NCBI RefSeq assembly: GCF_007745175.1
Contig: NZ_CP036271.1
Coordinates: 4,538,314 to 4,602,313, forward strand
Reading direction: 5' to 3'
Length of the DNA stretch: 64,000 nt
Source of the DNA: Caulifigura coniformis
GTDB taxonomy: Bacteria > Planctomycetota > Planctomycetia > Planctomycetales > Planctomycetaceae
The notes below the pieces were generated by a model. That model was not told the origin of the DNA. It saw only the letters and a program-made list of their open reading frames with translations, and did no database searches. Positions 37,033 to 46,275 of this stretch are shown in pieces. The number at the start of each line of letters is the position of its first letter. Positions within the stretch are counted from its first letter, which is position 1. Both the position numbers and the translations under genes were made by a program.

Positions 37033-38759
37033 TTCGCCTCCAGTTCACGCAGCGCCAAACTGAAATAACCGATCAGAAGGCAGGGAAGTAAATATGCGAG
37101 GGCCGTGGCGATCCCCGGGAGGAGGGCGGCGTCCAGGGGGACGTCGAAGCCGTTGGCCGAATATTCGGTGGTATTGAAGTAACTGAAGTTGGGGATGACG
37201 TGCCGCAACTGGCGGAGGACTTCGAGGATGCCCGAGTCGATCCAGACGATCAGCCGGGACCCGAAGTTGTCCGGCAGCGGGGACTGCTGGTTCATCTGGG
37301 TGATGAGCCGGTAGAACGATTCGAGGGCGCCGCCGCCGAGGACATGCCCCTGGCGGGAGTAATCGAGGACCATCTTCTCCATGCCGGGCCTCATGTAGGC
37401 GCCGAGGATGATGAGAGAGAAGGTGAGGAGGGTCGCCACCGGGCCCTTGACGAAGGTGCTGGCCGTGGCGCCGATCATGCAGATGAGCATGAGCATCAGC
37501 CAGGTCATGAAGACGGACTTGAAGTAGGTCGAGGCGAAGCTGCGATCCGGCAGGCGGATGAAGAGGTCGGACTGGGCAGCCCCGATGTACTGCTGGGCGT
37601 CCGGGCAGGTGACTTCGACGGTGAGCGTTCCCTTGTCGATGATGTCCTGATAGAGGTCGACCGTCTTCGTCTGATTGCCGCCGGCGGCGGAGACATCGAT
37701 GTAGGTGATGTTGCGGGGAATCTCGATGACGGTGGTGGGCTGCATCCGATAGGCCGTGGCGAATTTCTCCTCGGAGGTGTCGTTTGCGGCGTCGGCGACG
37801 TCGGCTTTGCGGACCCGTTCGTCGGAGAATTCGGCGATCCCCTTGACGAGGTCGCCGTTCGTGACGCGCAGGCCGTTGGAGTTGTTCACCAGTGTCAGCT
37901 TGTAGCGAACCGGCTCATTGATCTGCCCTTTGTAGGAGCGGAAGGCCTCGAAGCGGTTCTCGAGGATGAGGCTGTCGTGCTTCGCCAGCGACGCGACGTT
38001 GAGGTTTTTGAAGGTCCACGTCATTGAGGCCTTGGTGACGCCTTCGATGTAGCTGCGGAACTCCCAGATGTCGCCGACGTTGAGCCCTTTGCCGGTGGCG
38101 GAAGGCTCACCGCTGCGGTCGAGGAACTGGACCTGCCCATAGACGGGGACGCGGCTGACGAGCTGCTTCTGAGCCGTTTCGGGGACCTGCCGGATGATGA
38201 AGATGTAGCCGCCGACGCCCATGATGACGACGAAGGCGGTGATGACCGCGCCATAGCCGAAGATGCGTCCGAGAACGATTTCGCCGCGACGGACGGGCTT
38301 GGTGACGACGGTGTGGAGTGACCGGTCCTTGATATCGGTCGGCAGGCCCCAGCAGGCGAGGAGCAGCGCGACGGGAAGCGTCATCCACTGGATCGTCGTG
38401 AGGACGAAGGCGATGAAGGGCTTCGCCGGGGTCTCCATCTGAGAGTTTTCGTTCGGCAGGAACCAGCCGGCGAACAGGAAGAGGATCAGAAAAAGGACCA
38501 GGACCCAGAACGCCTTTTTCCGTCGTGATTCCTTGATGGTGAGCGACGTGAGGGCGCCAATGCGGCGGGCCGACATCTGAGTGATGTCTCGCCAGCCGCG
38601 CTGCATCACTTCCCAGACGAGGCCGGGACCGTGCGTCCCGACGGTCAGCAACGAAACGACAAGCCCCACGATCAGGGCGATCGTCGAGACCGCGATCAAC
38701 GCGATCAGGAACGTGCCGAATGCGAGCGGCAGGTTGTAGGGAATTGGATCGAATGTCAT
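37029..38759 (-). CDS. ABC-2 type transporter permease
   Basis: A 576-residue membrane component of an ABC transporter. Two N-terminal helices (PLAFGTFLIALIAVSTIALIVGLVVSLL, then KKAFWVLVLFLILFLFAGWFLP after a cytoplasmic stretch) are followed by helices around 115-185. A large extracytoplasmic domain follows at about 190-420. The remaining helices (FMTWLMLMLICMIGATASTFVKGPVATLLTFSLIILGAY, and the C-terminal pair) complete it. The ABC-2 fold is clear, but the direction and substrate of transport are not. It lies between its ATPase and the overlapping unknown protein in one operon. Confidence 0.85.
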   Translation of the reverse strand: MTFDPIPYNLPLAFGTFLIALIAVSTIALIVGLVVSLLTVGTHGPGLVWEVMQRGWRDITQMSARRIGALTSLTIKESRRKKAFWVLVLFLILFLFAGWFLPNENSQMETPAKPFIAFVLTTIQWMTLPVALLLACWGLPTDIKDRSLHTVVTKPVRRGEIVLGRIFGYGAVITAFVVIMGVGGYIFIIRQVPETAQKQLVSRVPVYGQVQFLDRSGEPSATGKGLNVGDIWEFRSYIEGVTKASMTWTFKNLNVASLAKHDSLILENRFEAFRSYKGQINEPVRYKLTLVNNSNGLRVTNGDLVKGIAEFSDERVRKADVADAANDTSEEKFATAYRMQPTTVIEIPRNITYIDVSAAGGNQTKTVDLYQDIIDKGTLTVEVTCPDAQQYIGAAQSDLFIRLPDRSFASTYFKSVFMTWLMLMLICMIGATASTFVKGPVATLLTFSLIILGAYMRPGMEKMVLDYSRQGHVLGGGALESFYRLITQMNQQSPLPDNFGSRLIVWIDSGILEVLRQLRHVIPNFSYFNTTEYSANGFDVPLDAALLPGIATALAYLLPCLLIGYFSLALRELEAK

Positions 38760-38831
38760 GCCAGCACCGGGAACAGCAAGGAGAGTGCAAGAAAGGGCTC
38801 GGAACGGACGCGAGATCGCCGCAACAGGCGA

Positions 38832-39731
38832 TCAAACGCGTCCGGGAGCCTCCCCGGGAGCAAACCGGCGACCCGGTCGGGCCTTGCTTTCCTCGACGGT
38901 CCGGAGGAAGAGGTCTTCCAGGGTGGATGTCGGGTGCGAAACGCTCTTGACCGTGGCGCCGTGCTTTTTCAGCACGCTTTCGACCTCGCTGATGGCCTCG
39001 GGGCTGAGCTGCGACGACATGATCTGCGTTTCGTCGCGGCTTTCGAGGAGGTCCTTGACGTTGCCGACGACCTTGAGCTCGCCGCCGTAGAGGATGGCGA
39101 TGCGGTCGCAGACGTCCTGGACGTCGGCGAGGAGGTGGCTGCTCATGACGACGGTTTTGCCGTCGGCCTTCAGCTTGAGGATCAGGTCCTTCATGTCGCG
39201 CGTTCCCAGCGGGTCGAGTCCGCTGGTGGGCTCGTCGAGCAGCACGAGTTCGGGGTTGTTGATCAGGGCCTGCGCCAGACCGATGCGGCGCGTCATGCCT
39301 TTGGAGTATTCCTTCAGCTGGCGGCGGCGGGCGTGCTGAAGTCCGACCATCTCGATGAGTTCATCGCGGCGCTGTTTCCGCGTGGCGGCGGTCATGTTGA
39401 ACAGCTTGCCGTAGAAATCGAGCGTTTCGTCGGCATTGAGGAAGCGGTAGAGATACGACTCTTCCGGCAGGTAACCGATCCGCTCGTTCTTGGTGACTTC
39501 GTGAGCGGGCTTGCCGAGGACGCTGACTTCGCCGTCCGAGGGGAAGAGGAGCCCGAGGAGGAGCTTGAGGGTGGTGGTTTTTCCCGATCCGTTGGGGCCG
39601 AGCAGGCCGAAGATTTCACCCGGCTGGACGTCGAGCGTGAGTGAGTTCAGGGCCTTCACCTTGGGCCGGCCCCAGAAATCGCGATAGGTCTTGGACAGAT
39701 TTCGCGTCTGGATCACTGCTTCCGCGGACAT
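38832..39731 (-). CDS. ABC transporter ATP-binding protein (CcmA/NatA type)
   Basis: A 299-residue ATPase driving the ABC-2 transporter encoded downstream, 72 bases away. Walker [18 protein letters not shown]-loop near [10 protein letters not shown], signature [15 protein letters not shown], Walker [16 protein letters not shown] and the switch His in [12 protein letters not shown] are all intact. The C-terminal 80 residues carry the extra domain seen in exporters of the NatA/CcmA group. It is the first gene of the three-gene leftward operon. Confidence 0.95.
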   Translation of the reverse strand: MSAEAVIQTRNLSKTYRDFWGRPKVKALNSLTLDVQPGEIFGLLGPNGSGKTTTLKLLLGLLFPSDGEVSVLGKPAHEVTKNERIGYLPEESYLYRFLNADETLDFYGKLFNMTAATRKQRRDELIEMVGLQHARRRQLKEYSKGMTRRIGLAQALINNPELVLLDEPTSGLDPLGTRDMKDLILKLKADGKTVVMSSHLLADVQDVCDRIAILYGGELKVVGNVKDLLESRDETQIMSSQLSPEAISEVESVLKKHGATVKSVSHPTSTLEDLFLRTVEESKARPGRRFAPGEAPGRV

Positions 39732-40097
39732 GGCTGTGAGGACTCCGAACGCAAGAGACGCAGCACAGGCCCGGAACGAGCCAGCTCGCAGTCCCTGCGA
39801 TCACAAAGGTTTTGTGTGACGAAACTCAGCAATGGAACGTTGAACGATATGAATCCGGCTGCTGCCGAATGTGAACATCTCGCGAAGAAAACGGATTGCC
39901 GCGAGCATCACCAACCAACGCCGGCCCCTTAACTTACGACTGCCACGGAGGGGCTTCAAGCGACGACCACAACGAGGGGGCACGCGGGGGCGATTTTCCC
40001 CCCCTGCCCCCGGAGAACAATTACGGCAGGAAAGGTCGCTTTCGCGAAAGTCTTCTCACAAGAGCGATGGCTCTTGCCGTCCCACCCCGCGACTGAC
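39732..40097. other. Spacer downstream of the GT4 gene
   Basis: About 365 bases between the ABC operon start and the GT4 stop. It holds a small palindrome (caagagc / gctcttg, 40059-40076) that could end GT4 transcription, and a C-rich tract; no gene is seen. Confidence 0.45.
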
Positions 40098-41276
40098 TCA
40101 GGCAGACCCGGGCGAAACGCGCCGGGCGTCTTCCCGTCGATGCCCGGCCCGCGTCTTGAGGACGTCGTCGTACATGCCCAGCATCTGATCGACCACGGCT
40201 TCGACGGAGAACAGGTCGAGAACACGTCGGCGGGCCTCCTGGCCGAGTTCCCTGCAGGTCTCGAGGTTGAGAGCCCTCAAAGTCGACGCCAGAGCCCCTG
40301 GCTTCTCCATGTCGACGATCCGGCCCGTGGGACCGATCACCCACTCGACCGATCCCCATTGATGGCCGACGTTCGCAACGCCACTGGCCATTGATTCCAG
40401 GATGCTGATTCCCATGACTTCCATCAGGGAACACATCACGTGCACATCGGCTGCGCGGTGCAGCAGCGGCATTTTCGAATGCGGGACGTTTTCCAGGATC
40501 CTGACTCGGCTTCCAAGCTGCGCGTGGATTTCCCGCGTGAGTTCCGCGCTTTCCGGGTCGCGAGCGCCTGCCAGCACGAGGAACATGTCGGAGCGTCCGA
40601 CCCGGGCAAACTCCTGGGCCAGCCAATCCAGCCGCTTCTTGGAACGGTTGAGGGCCGCACAGCAGAAGACGATCAACGCGTCTTCGGGGAGCCCGAACTC
40701 CCTGCGCGCCTGTGCCTTGTCGCCCGGCTGGAATCGTCCGGCGTCGACAAAATTCGGCACGGCGAACCATTGTCGGCCTTCGAGGTCGCCATGCCGGGAG
40801 AGGTAAAACGGCGATAACTCCTGGACATGCTGGAATTTCCTGAGCAGCCAGGGTTCCTCTTCAGTGCCGTGCCCGAGGATCACGCTGGCGCCGTGAAGCG
40901 ATTTCGTTTTTTCGAGGATGTAGGCCAGCCAGGGATCCTGCAGATGGATGAGGTCGTAGCGTTTGCGGATCAGGTGCGGCAGGATCGCCAGCGCAAATGT
41001 CGTCTGTTCAAGGTCATAGGTCTGGTGCAGGCCCACTCGCCACGCCGCACTTGGCGCCATCCGGACCAGAAAATCGGCCAGCTTCGTCCGCCGCTGCAGG
41101 CAGCGAACGACTCTCTCGAACGGCCGTTCTGCGTGTCCCCCTCCTTTGAACAGCGTGACGCCCACGCCGCGGCGGTCGAGTTCGGTGGCGACGCTATCGG
41201 CCCAGGTCTCGATGCCGCGCGCAATGTGGCCCAGACCACTGCTCATCACAGCAATGCGAGGAGAATGGGAGTTCAT
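40098..41276 (-). CDS. Glycosyltransferase family 4 protein
   Basis: A 392-residue cytoplasmic GT-B fold glycosyltransferase. The N-terminal domain begins RIAVMSSGLGHIARGIETWADSVATEL with its nucleotide-fold strand and glycine loop. The C-terminal domain shows the retaining-enzyme donor site: VFCCAALNRSKKRLDWLAQ, then EVMGISILESMASG, the E-x7-E motif. The start at 41276 is chosen because the first strand begins there. It diverges from an oligosaccharide flippase gene 340 bases away, so both likely serve one surface-polysaccharide pathway. Donor and acceptor sugars cannot be read. Confidence 0.88.
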   Translation of the reverse strand: MNSHSPRIAVMSSGLGHIARGIETWADSVATELDRRGVGVTLFKGGGHAERPFERVVRCLQRRTKLADFLVRMAPSAAWRVGLHQTYDLEQTTFALAILPHLIRKRYDLIHLQDPWLAYILEKTKSLHGASVILGHGTEEEPWLLRKFQHVQELSPFYLSRHGDLEGRQWFAVPNFVDAGRFQPGDKAQARREFGLPEDALIVFCCAALNRSKKRLDWLAQEFARVGRSDMFLVLAGARDPESAELTREIHAQLGSRVRILENVPHSKMPLLHRAADVHVMCSLMEVMGISILESMASGVANVGHQWGSVEWVIGPTGRIVDMEKPGALASTLRALNLETCRELGQEARRRVLDLFSVEAVVDQMLGMYDDVLKTRAGHRREDARRVSPGSA

Positions 41277-41617
41277 GATGTCAAAGGGGCGAAGGACAAC
41301 GATCTTCCCGCGGGGCGTCCGACGGGTGTGTCGCAAGTCTTCCAGACGTGCCAGCGAGCACCAGTTGATGCCGTTCGACCTCATTCAAAGCTTATGTGCC
41401 AGAATCCGGCGCGACGCTGCAATCGTTACAACCGGCGCAAACTCACGTGATTCCGCCCCGGATTCGACTGGACGCCCGCTGGAGAGGATCGACGGGTCCC
41501 ACCCTCAAAGGATGTGACAGACTGGAGTGACCCGCCAGTGCGCGTTCCGTGCGCGCGAGGTGCGGTCGTGGTGACTGCTGTCACCACGACTCCTCTTTCT
41601 GGAAGCTGACTTTCGTT
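41277..41617. other. Divergent promoter region, glycosyltransferase / flippase
   Basis: A 340-base spacer between two divergent polysaccharide genes. No repeat or operator stands out. Confidence 0.4.
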
Positions 41618-43096
41618 ATGTCATTGACCCGTTCCGTCTCGGCCAAGTGGCTGGCCCACCTCGTCGTGATGGCGGTCGGCTTCTACCTGATGCCGTATGT
41701 CATGAAGACGATCGGCGAAGAGGGCTACGGCGCGTGGGTATTCGTGAATTCGATCGCGGGATATTCGTCGCTGCTGTACATGGGATTCGGGTCGACGGTC
41801 TGCCGGTTCGTCGCGGATCGGCGCGCCCGCCAGGACTGGGACGGACTCAACGCCGTCGCCAGCGGGGTGTTTGCGGTTTACTTCGTAGCGGCCGGGGGCG
41901 TGATGGCCGTCTCGGCGGGGCTGGCGCTGGCGGCGCCAGCACTCGGCGACTGGGGGGACGTTCCGGTCAGCGACGTGCGGATCGCGATGATCCTGCTGGG
42001 GCTGAACATTGCCATCGGGATGCTCGGGAGCGTGTATGGCGGCGTGCTGATCGCCACTCAGCGGTTTGACCTGTATAGCGCGATCGAGGCGATCATCGCC
42101 GTCGCGCGGCTCGTCCTGACGATCACCTTCCTGCAGAAACAAGGGGCGCTTGTCGTTCTCGGGGCTATCTTCCTGGGGGTGACGATCCTGGAGAACGCCG
42201 TCACGGTGTGGTGGGCCCGCTGCGAGATTCCGACGCTCTCCATCCGCCGGCGTCACATCAACCGGGCGGTGCTGAAGGAATGCTTTTCATTCAGCCTGTT
42301 CACCGCCCTCCGCGGGATGGCGGTTCGCGTGATTCACCTGACGGACGTCGTCGTCATCGGCATCATTCTCGGCAAGGCCGCGGCCGTGCCGTATTACGTG
42401 GCGCTGCGTCTGGTCCAGATGATCAGCACGCCGCTGGAGAAGATCGGCGACGTGGTCCTTCCCAAGGCGGGAGACATGCATGCGCGCGGAGAGCGTGACG
42501 GGCTTGAAGGCCTGTGTGCGAAGGCAATGGGGATGGGATTCCTGCTCTCCGCTGCGTTCCTCATCGGCAGCGTGTACTTCGGGGAGATGTTTCTCACGAC
42601 ATGGATGGGGCCGGACCTCGAGGGGAGTTACCTGATCCTCATCGTGCTGGCGGCCGCCCAGGTCATCGCCCAGCCGTTGATCATCCTGCGGCAGGCGCTG
42701 ACGGCGATCGGCGACGTGAAACGTCCGGCGTACATCGACGTGGCGCAGGCGGTGGCGAACTTCGTGCTGTCGATCACGTTCGTCAAGATCTGGGGGATCG
42801 TCGGCGTCGCGTGGGGAACTTTCCTGCCGCTCGTGCTCATCGAAGGACTGGTGCTGTTTCCTTATGCAATGAAGGCGCTCGAGTTTCACCCGGGCCACCT
42901 GCTTGCGAAAGTGATCCTGCCGCAGGTTCCGGTGCTGGTGGCGCTGACGGCGTACTGCGAGGCGATTCGGACGCTTGAGCCCGGGCCAGGCTGGAAGAAC
43001 GTGGCGTTGATCGCGGCGGGAGCTGGGGGCGTGCTTGCGGCGTCGATGGGCTGGCGCATGCTGCGGCCGCGTCAGGAAGTGGCGCTCGCGGGTTAA
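41618..43096 (+). CDS. Oligosaccharide flippase (Wzx/PST-type)
   Basis: A 492-residue polytopic membrane protein with about 14 helices of the polysaccharide-transporter branch of the MVF/MATE-like superfamily, which flips lipid-linked sugars to the outer face. The opening TRSVSAKWLAHLVVMAVGFYLMPYVMKTIGEEGYGAWVFVNSIAGYSSLLYMGFGSTVCRFVADRRAR matches the family, with its 'G...yG.w......... l..G......r' pattern. The start at 41618 removes an upstream Cys/His-rich stretch that looks untranslated. It diverges from the GT4 gene; no other Wzy or Wzz gene is near. Confidence 0.88.
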   Translation: MSLTRSVSAKWLAHLVVMAVGFYLMPYVMKTIGEEGYGAWVFVNSIAGYSSLLYMGFGSTVCRFVADRRARQDWDGLNAVASGVFAVYFVAAGGVMAVSAGLALAAPALGDWGDVPVSDVRIAMILLGLNIAIGMLGSVYGGVLIATQRFDLYSAIEAIIAVARLVLTITFLQKQGALVVLGAIFLGVTILENAVTVWWARCEIPTLSIRRRHINRAVLKECFSFSLFTALRGMAVRVIHLTDVVVIGIILGKAAAVPYYVALRLVQMISTPLEKIGDVVLPKAGDMHARGERDGLEGLCAKAMGMGFLLSAAFLIGSVYFGEMFLTTWMGPDLEGSYLILIVLAAAQVIAQPLIILRQALTAIGDVKRPAYIDVAQAVANFVLSITFVKIWGIVGVAWGTFLPLVLIEGLVLFPYAMKALEFHPGHLLAKVILPQVPVLVALTAYCEAIRTLEPGPGWKNVALIAAGAGGVLAASMGWRMLRPRQEVALAG

Positions 43097-43320
43097 GGTT
43101 TTGGGGCCCTGGCTTGAGGCAGCGGCCGGTCACAGGGGCCGGCGAGCCATTGGTTCTCCCTGTCCCGCGATCAGTACCCCCTCCTCCGACCCCCGGCCAC
43201 CTCGTCCCCGCAGCAGTCGTTTGCTCCCGGAGGAACTCCCAGCGCGGTCGCGACCGCGCGCGATTCCGGCTAGGATGGGTTCCGATTGAGATCGGCAACG
43301 TTCTGAAGAGGATCGACCTG

Positions 43321-44355
43321 ATGCATCGTGCTCGGATTGCTGCACTCGTTCTCGCCACCCTTGCTCTCACCGGCGCGGTCCGGGCCGTCTATGAAGATGC
43401 GGCGCCCGGGGCGGAACTTGGCAAGGCGGCCGTAGGATTCGTCGGGACCCTGACCTCTGATCAGCGTGATGTTGCGGTCCTGCCCTACGACACGCCGAAG
43501 CGGGTGGACTGGCACTTCATTCCGAAGGCCGAGCGCAAAGGGCTGCAATTCAAGCTGATGACGAAGGAGCAGCAGCAGGCCGCGCTGAAGCTCCTGCGGT
43601 CGGCGCTGAGCCAGATCGGTTATGACAAAGCGACGAAGATCATGTCGCTGGAAAACCTGCTCCGCGAACTGGAAGCGGGCAAGGGGCAGAACATCCGCGA
43701 CCCCGAACGTTACTTCTTCACGCTGTTCGGCAAACCGGGCGATGGTCGCTGGGGTCTGTCGTTCGAGGGGCATCACCTGTGCCTGAACTTCGTGGTGGAA
43801 GGGGATCGCGTGATCTCGTCGACGCCGCAGGTGTTCTGCACGAATCCGGCGATCGTCAAAACGGAGAACAAGTCGGGCATCGCGGTCGGTACGCGGGTTC
43901 TTGAAGAGGAAGAAACGCTGGCGTTCGAACTGGTGAACGGCCTGAACGACGGGCAGAAGACGAAGGCGATCTTCGCGGAGAAAGCCATCAAGGAAGTGCG
44001 CGCCGCCGGTGTGCCGCAGCCTCCGACCGATCCGGCCGTCGGGATCGCGATGTCGGCTCTTGAAGCTCCGCAGAAGAAACTGCTTCGGCGGCTGATCGAG
44101 GTTTACTGCAGCGCGATGCCGAACCGCGTGGCCGCGGAGCGGATCGACGATATCGAAAAGGCTGGCTGGGAGAACGTGACGTTCGGGTGGGCCGGCGCGA
44201 CAAAGCCGGGCATCGGCCACTACTACCGGATCCAGGGACCGACGTTCCTGGTCGAGTTCGTCAATACGCAGCCGGACGCCGCGGGCAATATCGCCAACCA
44301 CATCCACGCCGTCTGGCGCGACATGCGGGGGGACTTCGCACTTCCCGTGAAGTAG
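43321..44355 (+). CDS. Secreted DUF3500 protein
   Basis: A 344-residue exported protein. The signal peptide (MHRARIAALVLATLALTGAVRA) is followed by a single DUF3500 domain over nearly the whole chain. Landmark segments are WHFIPKAERKGLQFKLMTKEQQQAALKLL, RDPERYFFTLFGKPGDGRWGLSFEGHHLCLNFVVEGDRV, and near the end GHYYRIQGPTFLVEFVNTQPDAAGNIANHIHAVWRD. The function of the family is unknown; the conserved His and Glu residues look able to bind metal, but that is a guess. An MGMT-like gene follows 28 bases later and may be co-transcribed. Confidence 0.88.
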   Translation: MHRARIAALVLATLALTGAVRAVYEDAAPGAELGKAAVGFVGTLTSDQRDVAVLPYDTPKRVDWHFIPKAERKGLQFKLMTKEQQQAALKLLRSALSQIGYDKATKIMSLENLLRELEAGKGQNIRDPERYFFTLFGKPGDGRWGLSFEGHHLCLNFVVEGDRVISSTPQVFCTNPAIVKTENKSGIAVGTRVLEEEETLAFELVNGLNDGQKTKAIFAEKAIKEVRAAGVPQPPTDPAVGIAMSALEAPQKKLLRRLIEVYCSAMPNRVAAERIDDIEKAGWENVTFGWAGATKPGIGHYYRIQGPTFLVEFVNTQPDAAGNIANHIHAVWRDMRGDFALPVK

Positions 44356-44383
44356 AGCACGATTGCAGAACCGGAGGCCCGCG

Positions 44384-44857
44384 ATGCTGAAGACCCGGCG
44401 TTCGTGGCGTGAGAAGCTGGCCGACTCGAAGGACTTGCCCAGGACGATCGTTCTCGAGGGTCGGGCCCGCGAGAAATGGGGGGGCGGGACGATGGTGATT
44501 CCTGCCCCGCTGCAGGTCGACGCGCTGATGCGCAAGGCGCCGGCGGGCAAGGTCGTGACCAGCGCCGAACTGCGGGCGGCCCTCGCCCGGGACGCCGGAG
44601 TCGAGAGCGCCTGTCCGATCACCACGGGAATCTTTGCCTGGATCGCTGCCAATGCCGCGGACGAGGCGGAGAAGGAAGGCCAGAGCCGAGTCACCCCCTG
44701 GTGGCGGACCCTGAAGACCGGCGGCGAACTGAACGCGAAGTTTCCCGGCGGACTCGCGGAGCAGGCCCGCCGGCTGGAATCGGAAGGCCACCGGATCATC
44801 GAGCGCGGGAAACGCCGGTTCGTCGCAGAACACACGGCCGTTCTCGCGGAATTGTGA
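44384..44857 (+). CDS. MGMT-family (Ada C-terminal-like) DNA-binding protein
   Basis: A 157-residue cytoplasmic protein built around the winged-helix part of O6-alkylguanine-DNA alkyltransferases: VDALMRKAPAGKVVTSAELRAALARDAGVESACPITTGIFAWIAANAA, then TPWWRTLKTGGELNAKFPGG. The classical PCHRV acceptor motif is absent; only the Cys in ACPITTGIF is a candidate active residue. It could bind alkylated DNA or RNA without repairing it, or use that Cys differently. The RBS ggagg lies eight bases before the ATG. It lies downstream of the DUF3500 gene. Confidence 0.78.
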   Translation: MLKTRRSWREKLADSKDLPRTIVLEGRAREKWGGGTMVIPAPLQVDALMRKAPAGKVVTSAELRAALARDAGVESACPITTGIFAWIAANAADEAEKEGQSRVTPWWRTLKTGGELNAKFPGGLAEQARRLESEGHRIIERGKRRFVAEHTAVLAEL

Positions 44858-44991
44858 ATTCGCCGGCCCACAAACGGCCCGGCACTTCGCGCAATTGCCC
44901 CATTTGCGCATGATGCCCGCTCTGAGGCCGGCAATTTGACATCCGGCCTGCCCCGTTTGATCCGCCCCTTTTGAGTTTTCGTCTCGCCATC

Positions 44992-46212
44992 ATGTCACGC
45001 GCCAATGCTCTCGTCGGACAGTCCGGCGGTCCTACCTCGGTGATCAACGCGTCTCTGGCCGGAGTCGTTGACGGGGCCCTGCGCTCCCGGAAGATCGAGC
45101 ACATCTACGGAATGCGCTATGGCATCGAAGGGGTGCTGAACGACGCCCTGGTCGACCTCGGCCGGGAATCGTCGGAGACGCTGAAGCTTCTGCGCAAGAC
45201 TCCCTCCAGCGCGCTCGGATCGAGCCGGCTGAAGCTGAAGGACGAGCATTTCGAGCCGATCCTCGCGCAGTTCCGGAAGTACGACATCCGATATCTGTTC
45301 CTGATTGGCGGAAACGACACGATGGACACGATCCATCGCATCACCGAGTACGCTCACTCGGTGGGCTGGGACATGACGGGCGTCGGAGTGCCAAAGACGG
45401 TCGACAACGACCTGTTCGGGACCGACCACACGCCAGGGTTCCCCAGCGCCGCCCGGTATGTCGCGATGAGCGTCCTGCAGGCCGGCCTGCTCGCCCGCGA
45501 CATGCAGAAGGTCGACCAGTTCGTGATCTTCCAGTGCATCGGCCGCAGCGCCGGCTGGCTTCCGGCGGCCACGACCGCGGCCCGTGAGCAGTCGGGAGAC
45601 GCGCCGCACATCCTGCTCTTCCCCGAACGGCCGTTCGACAAGGAGCGGTTCCTGGGAAAGGTTCGCGAGGTGCATGAGGAGCATGGCTTCGTCTCGATCG
45701 TGTGTGGTGAAGGGATCACCTACGCCGATGGCAGCCCGGTCAGTGCGTCGGAAACGAAGGACAAATTCGGGAACGTGGAGTTCGGCGCGATGGGAGGGAC
45801 GAGCGTCGCCGTCACGCTGCATCAGATGATCTCGAAGGCGTTCGGCTGGCGCGGCGAGTTCCAGATCACGGAATCGCTGCCGATGTGCGCCGCCGACCGC
45901 GGTGTGAAGCTCGACTTCCGGGAGGCCTATCGGGCCGGTCGTCAGGCCGTGAAGCTGGCGAGCAAGGGGACGGGTGACGTGATGGTGACGCTGCAGCGGA
46001 AGCCGGGCCGCAGCTATCACCCGACCTTCGGCACGATTCCGCTGAAGGAAGTGGCGGTCCATGCGCGCCCGATGCCGGACGAGTTCATCTCCGAAGACGG
46101 CTACGATGTGACTCCCGCCTTTACCGAATACCTGGAGCCGCTGATCGGCGAACTCCCGGAGTACGCCCGGCTGAAGTACAAGCCGGCCAAGAAGGCCGAA
46201 GCGGAGGAGTGA
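44992..46212 (+). CDS. pfp: 6-phosphofructokinase, pyrophosphate-dependent type
   Basis: A 406-residue enzyme that phosphorylates fructose-6-phosphate, reversibly if PPi is the donor. Family motifs are NALVGQSGGPTSVINASLAGVV (nucleotide/PPi loop), LIGGNDTMDTIHRI, and GVPKTVDNDLFGTDHTPGFPSA. ATP-dependent bacterial enzymes have GGDGS and PGTIDND at these places; here the second Asp in GGND and the Lys in PKTVDND point to pyrophosphate use. The start at 44992 is preferred to a TTG at 44971. The C-terminal 15 residues are a Lys/Glu-rich tail. Confidence 0.9.
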   Translation: MSRANALVGQSGGPTSVINASLAGVVDGALRSRKIEHIYGMRYGIEGVLNDALVDLGRESSETLKLLRKTPSSALGSSRLKLKDEHFEPILAQFRKYDIRYLFLIGGNDTMDTIHRITEYAHSVGWDMTGVGVPKTVDNDLFGTDHTPGFPSAARYVAMSVLQAGLLARDMQKVDQFVIFQCIGRSAGWLPAATTAAREQSGDAPHILLFPERPFDKERFLGKVREVHEEHGFVSIVCGEGITYADGSPVSASETKDKFGNVEFGAMGGTSVAVTLHQMISKAFGWRGEFQITESLPMCAADRGVKLDFREAYRAGRQAVKLASKGTGDVMVTLQRKPGRSYHPTFGTIPLKEVAVHARPMPDEFISEDGYDVTPAFTEYLEPLIGELPEYARLKYKPAKKAEAEE

Positions 46213-46275
46213 GCGGCAGGCTCGCGGCCGTCCCGCTCGCGTTTTATTCGCCCCGTTGCTGGTCACTGCCTCGCC

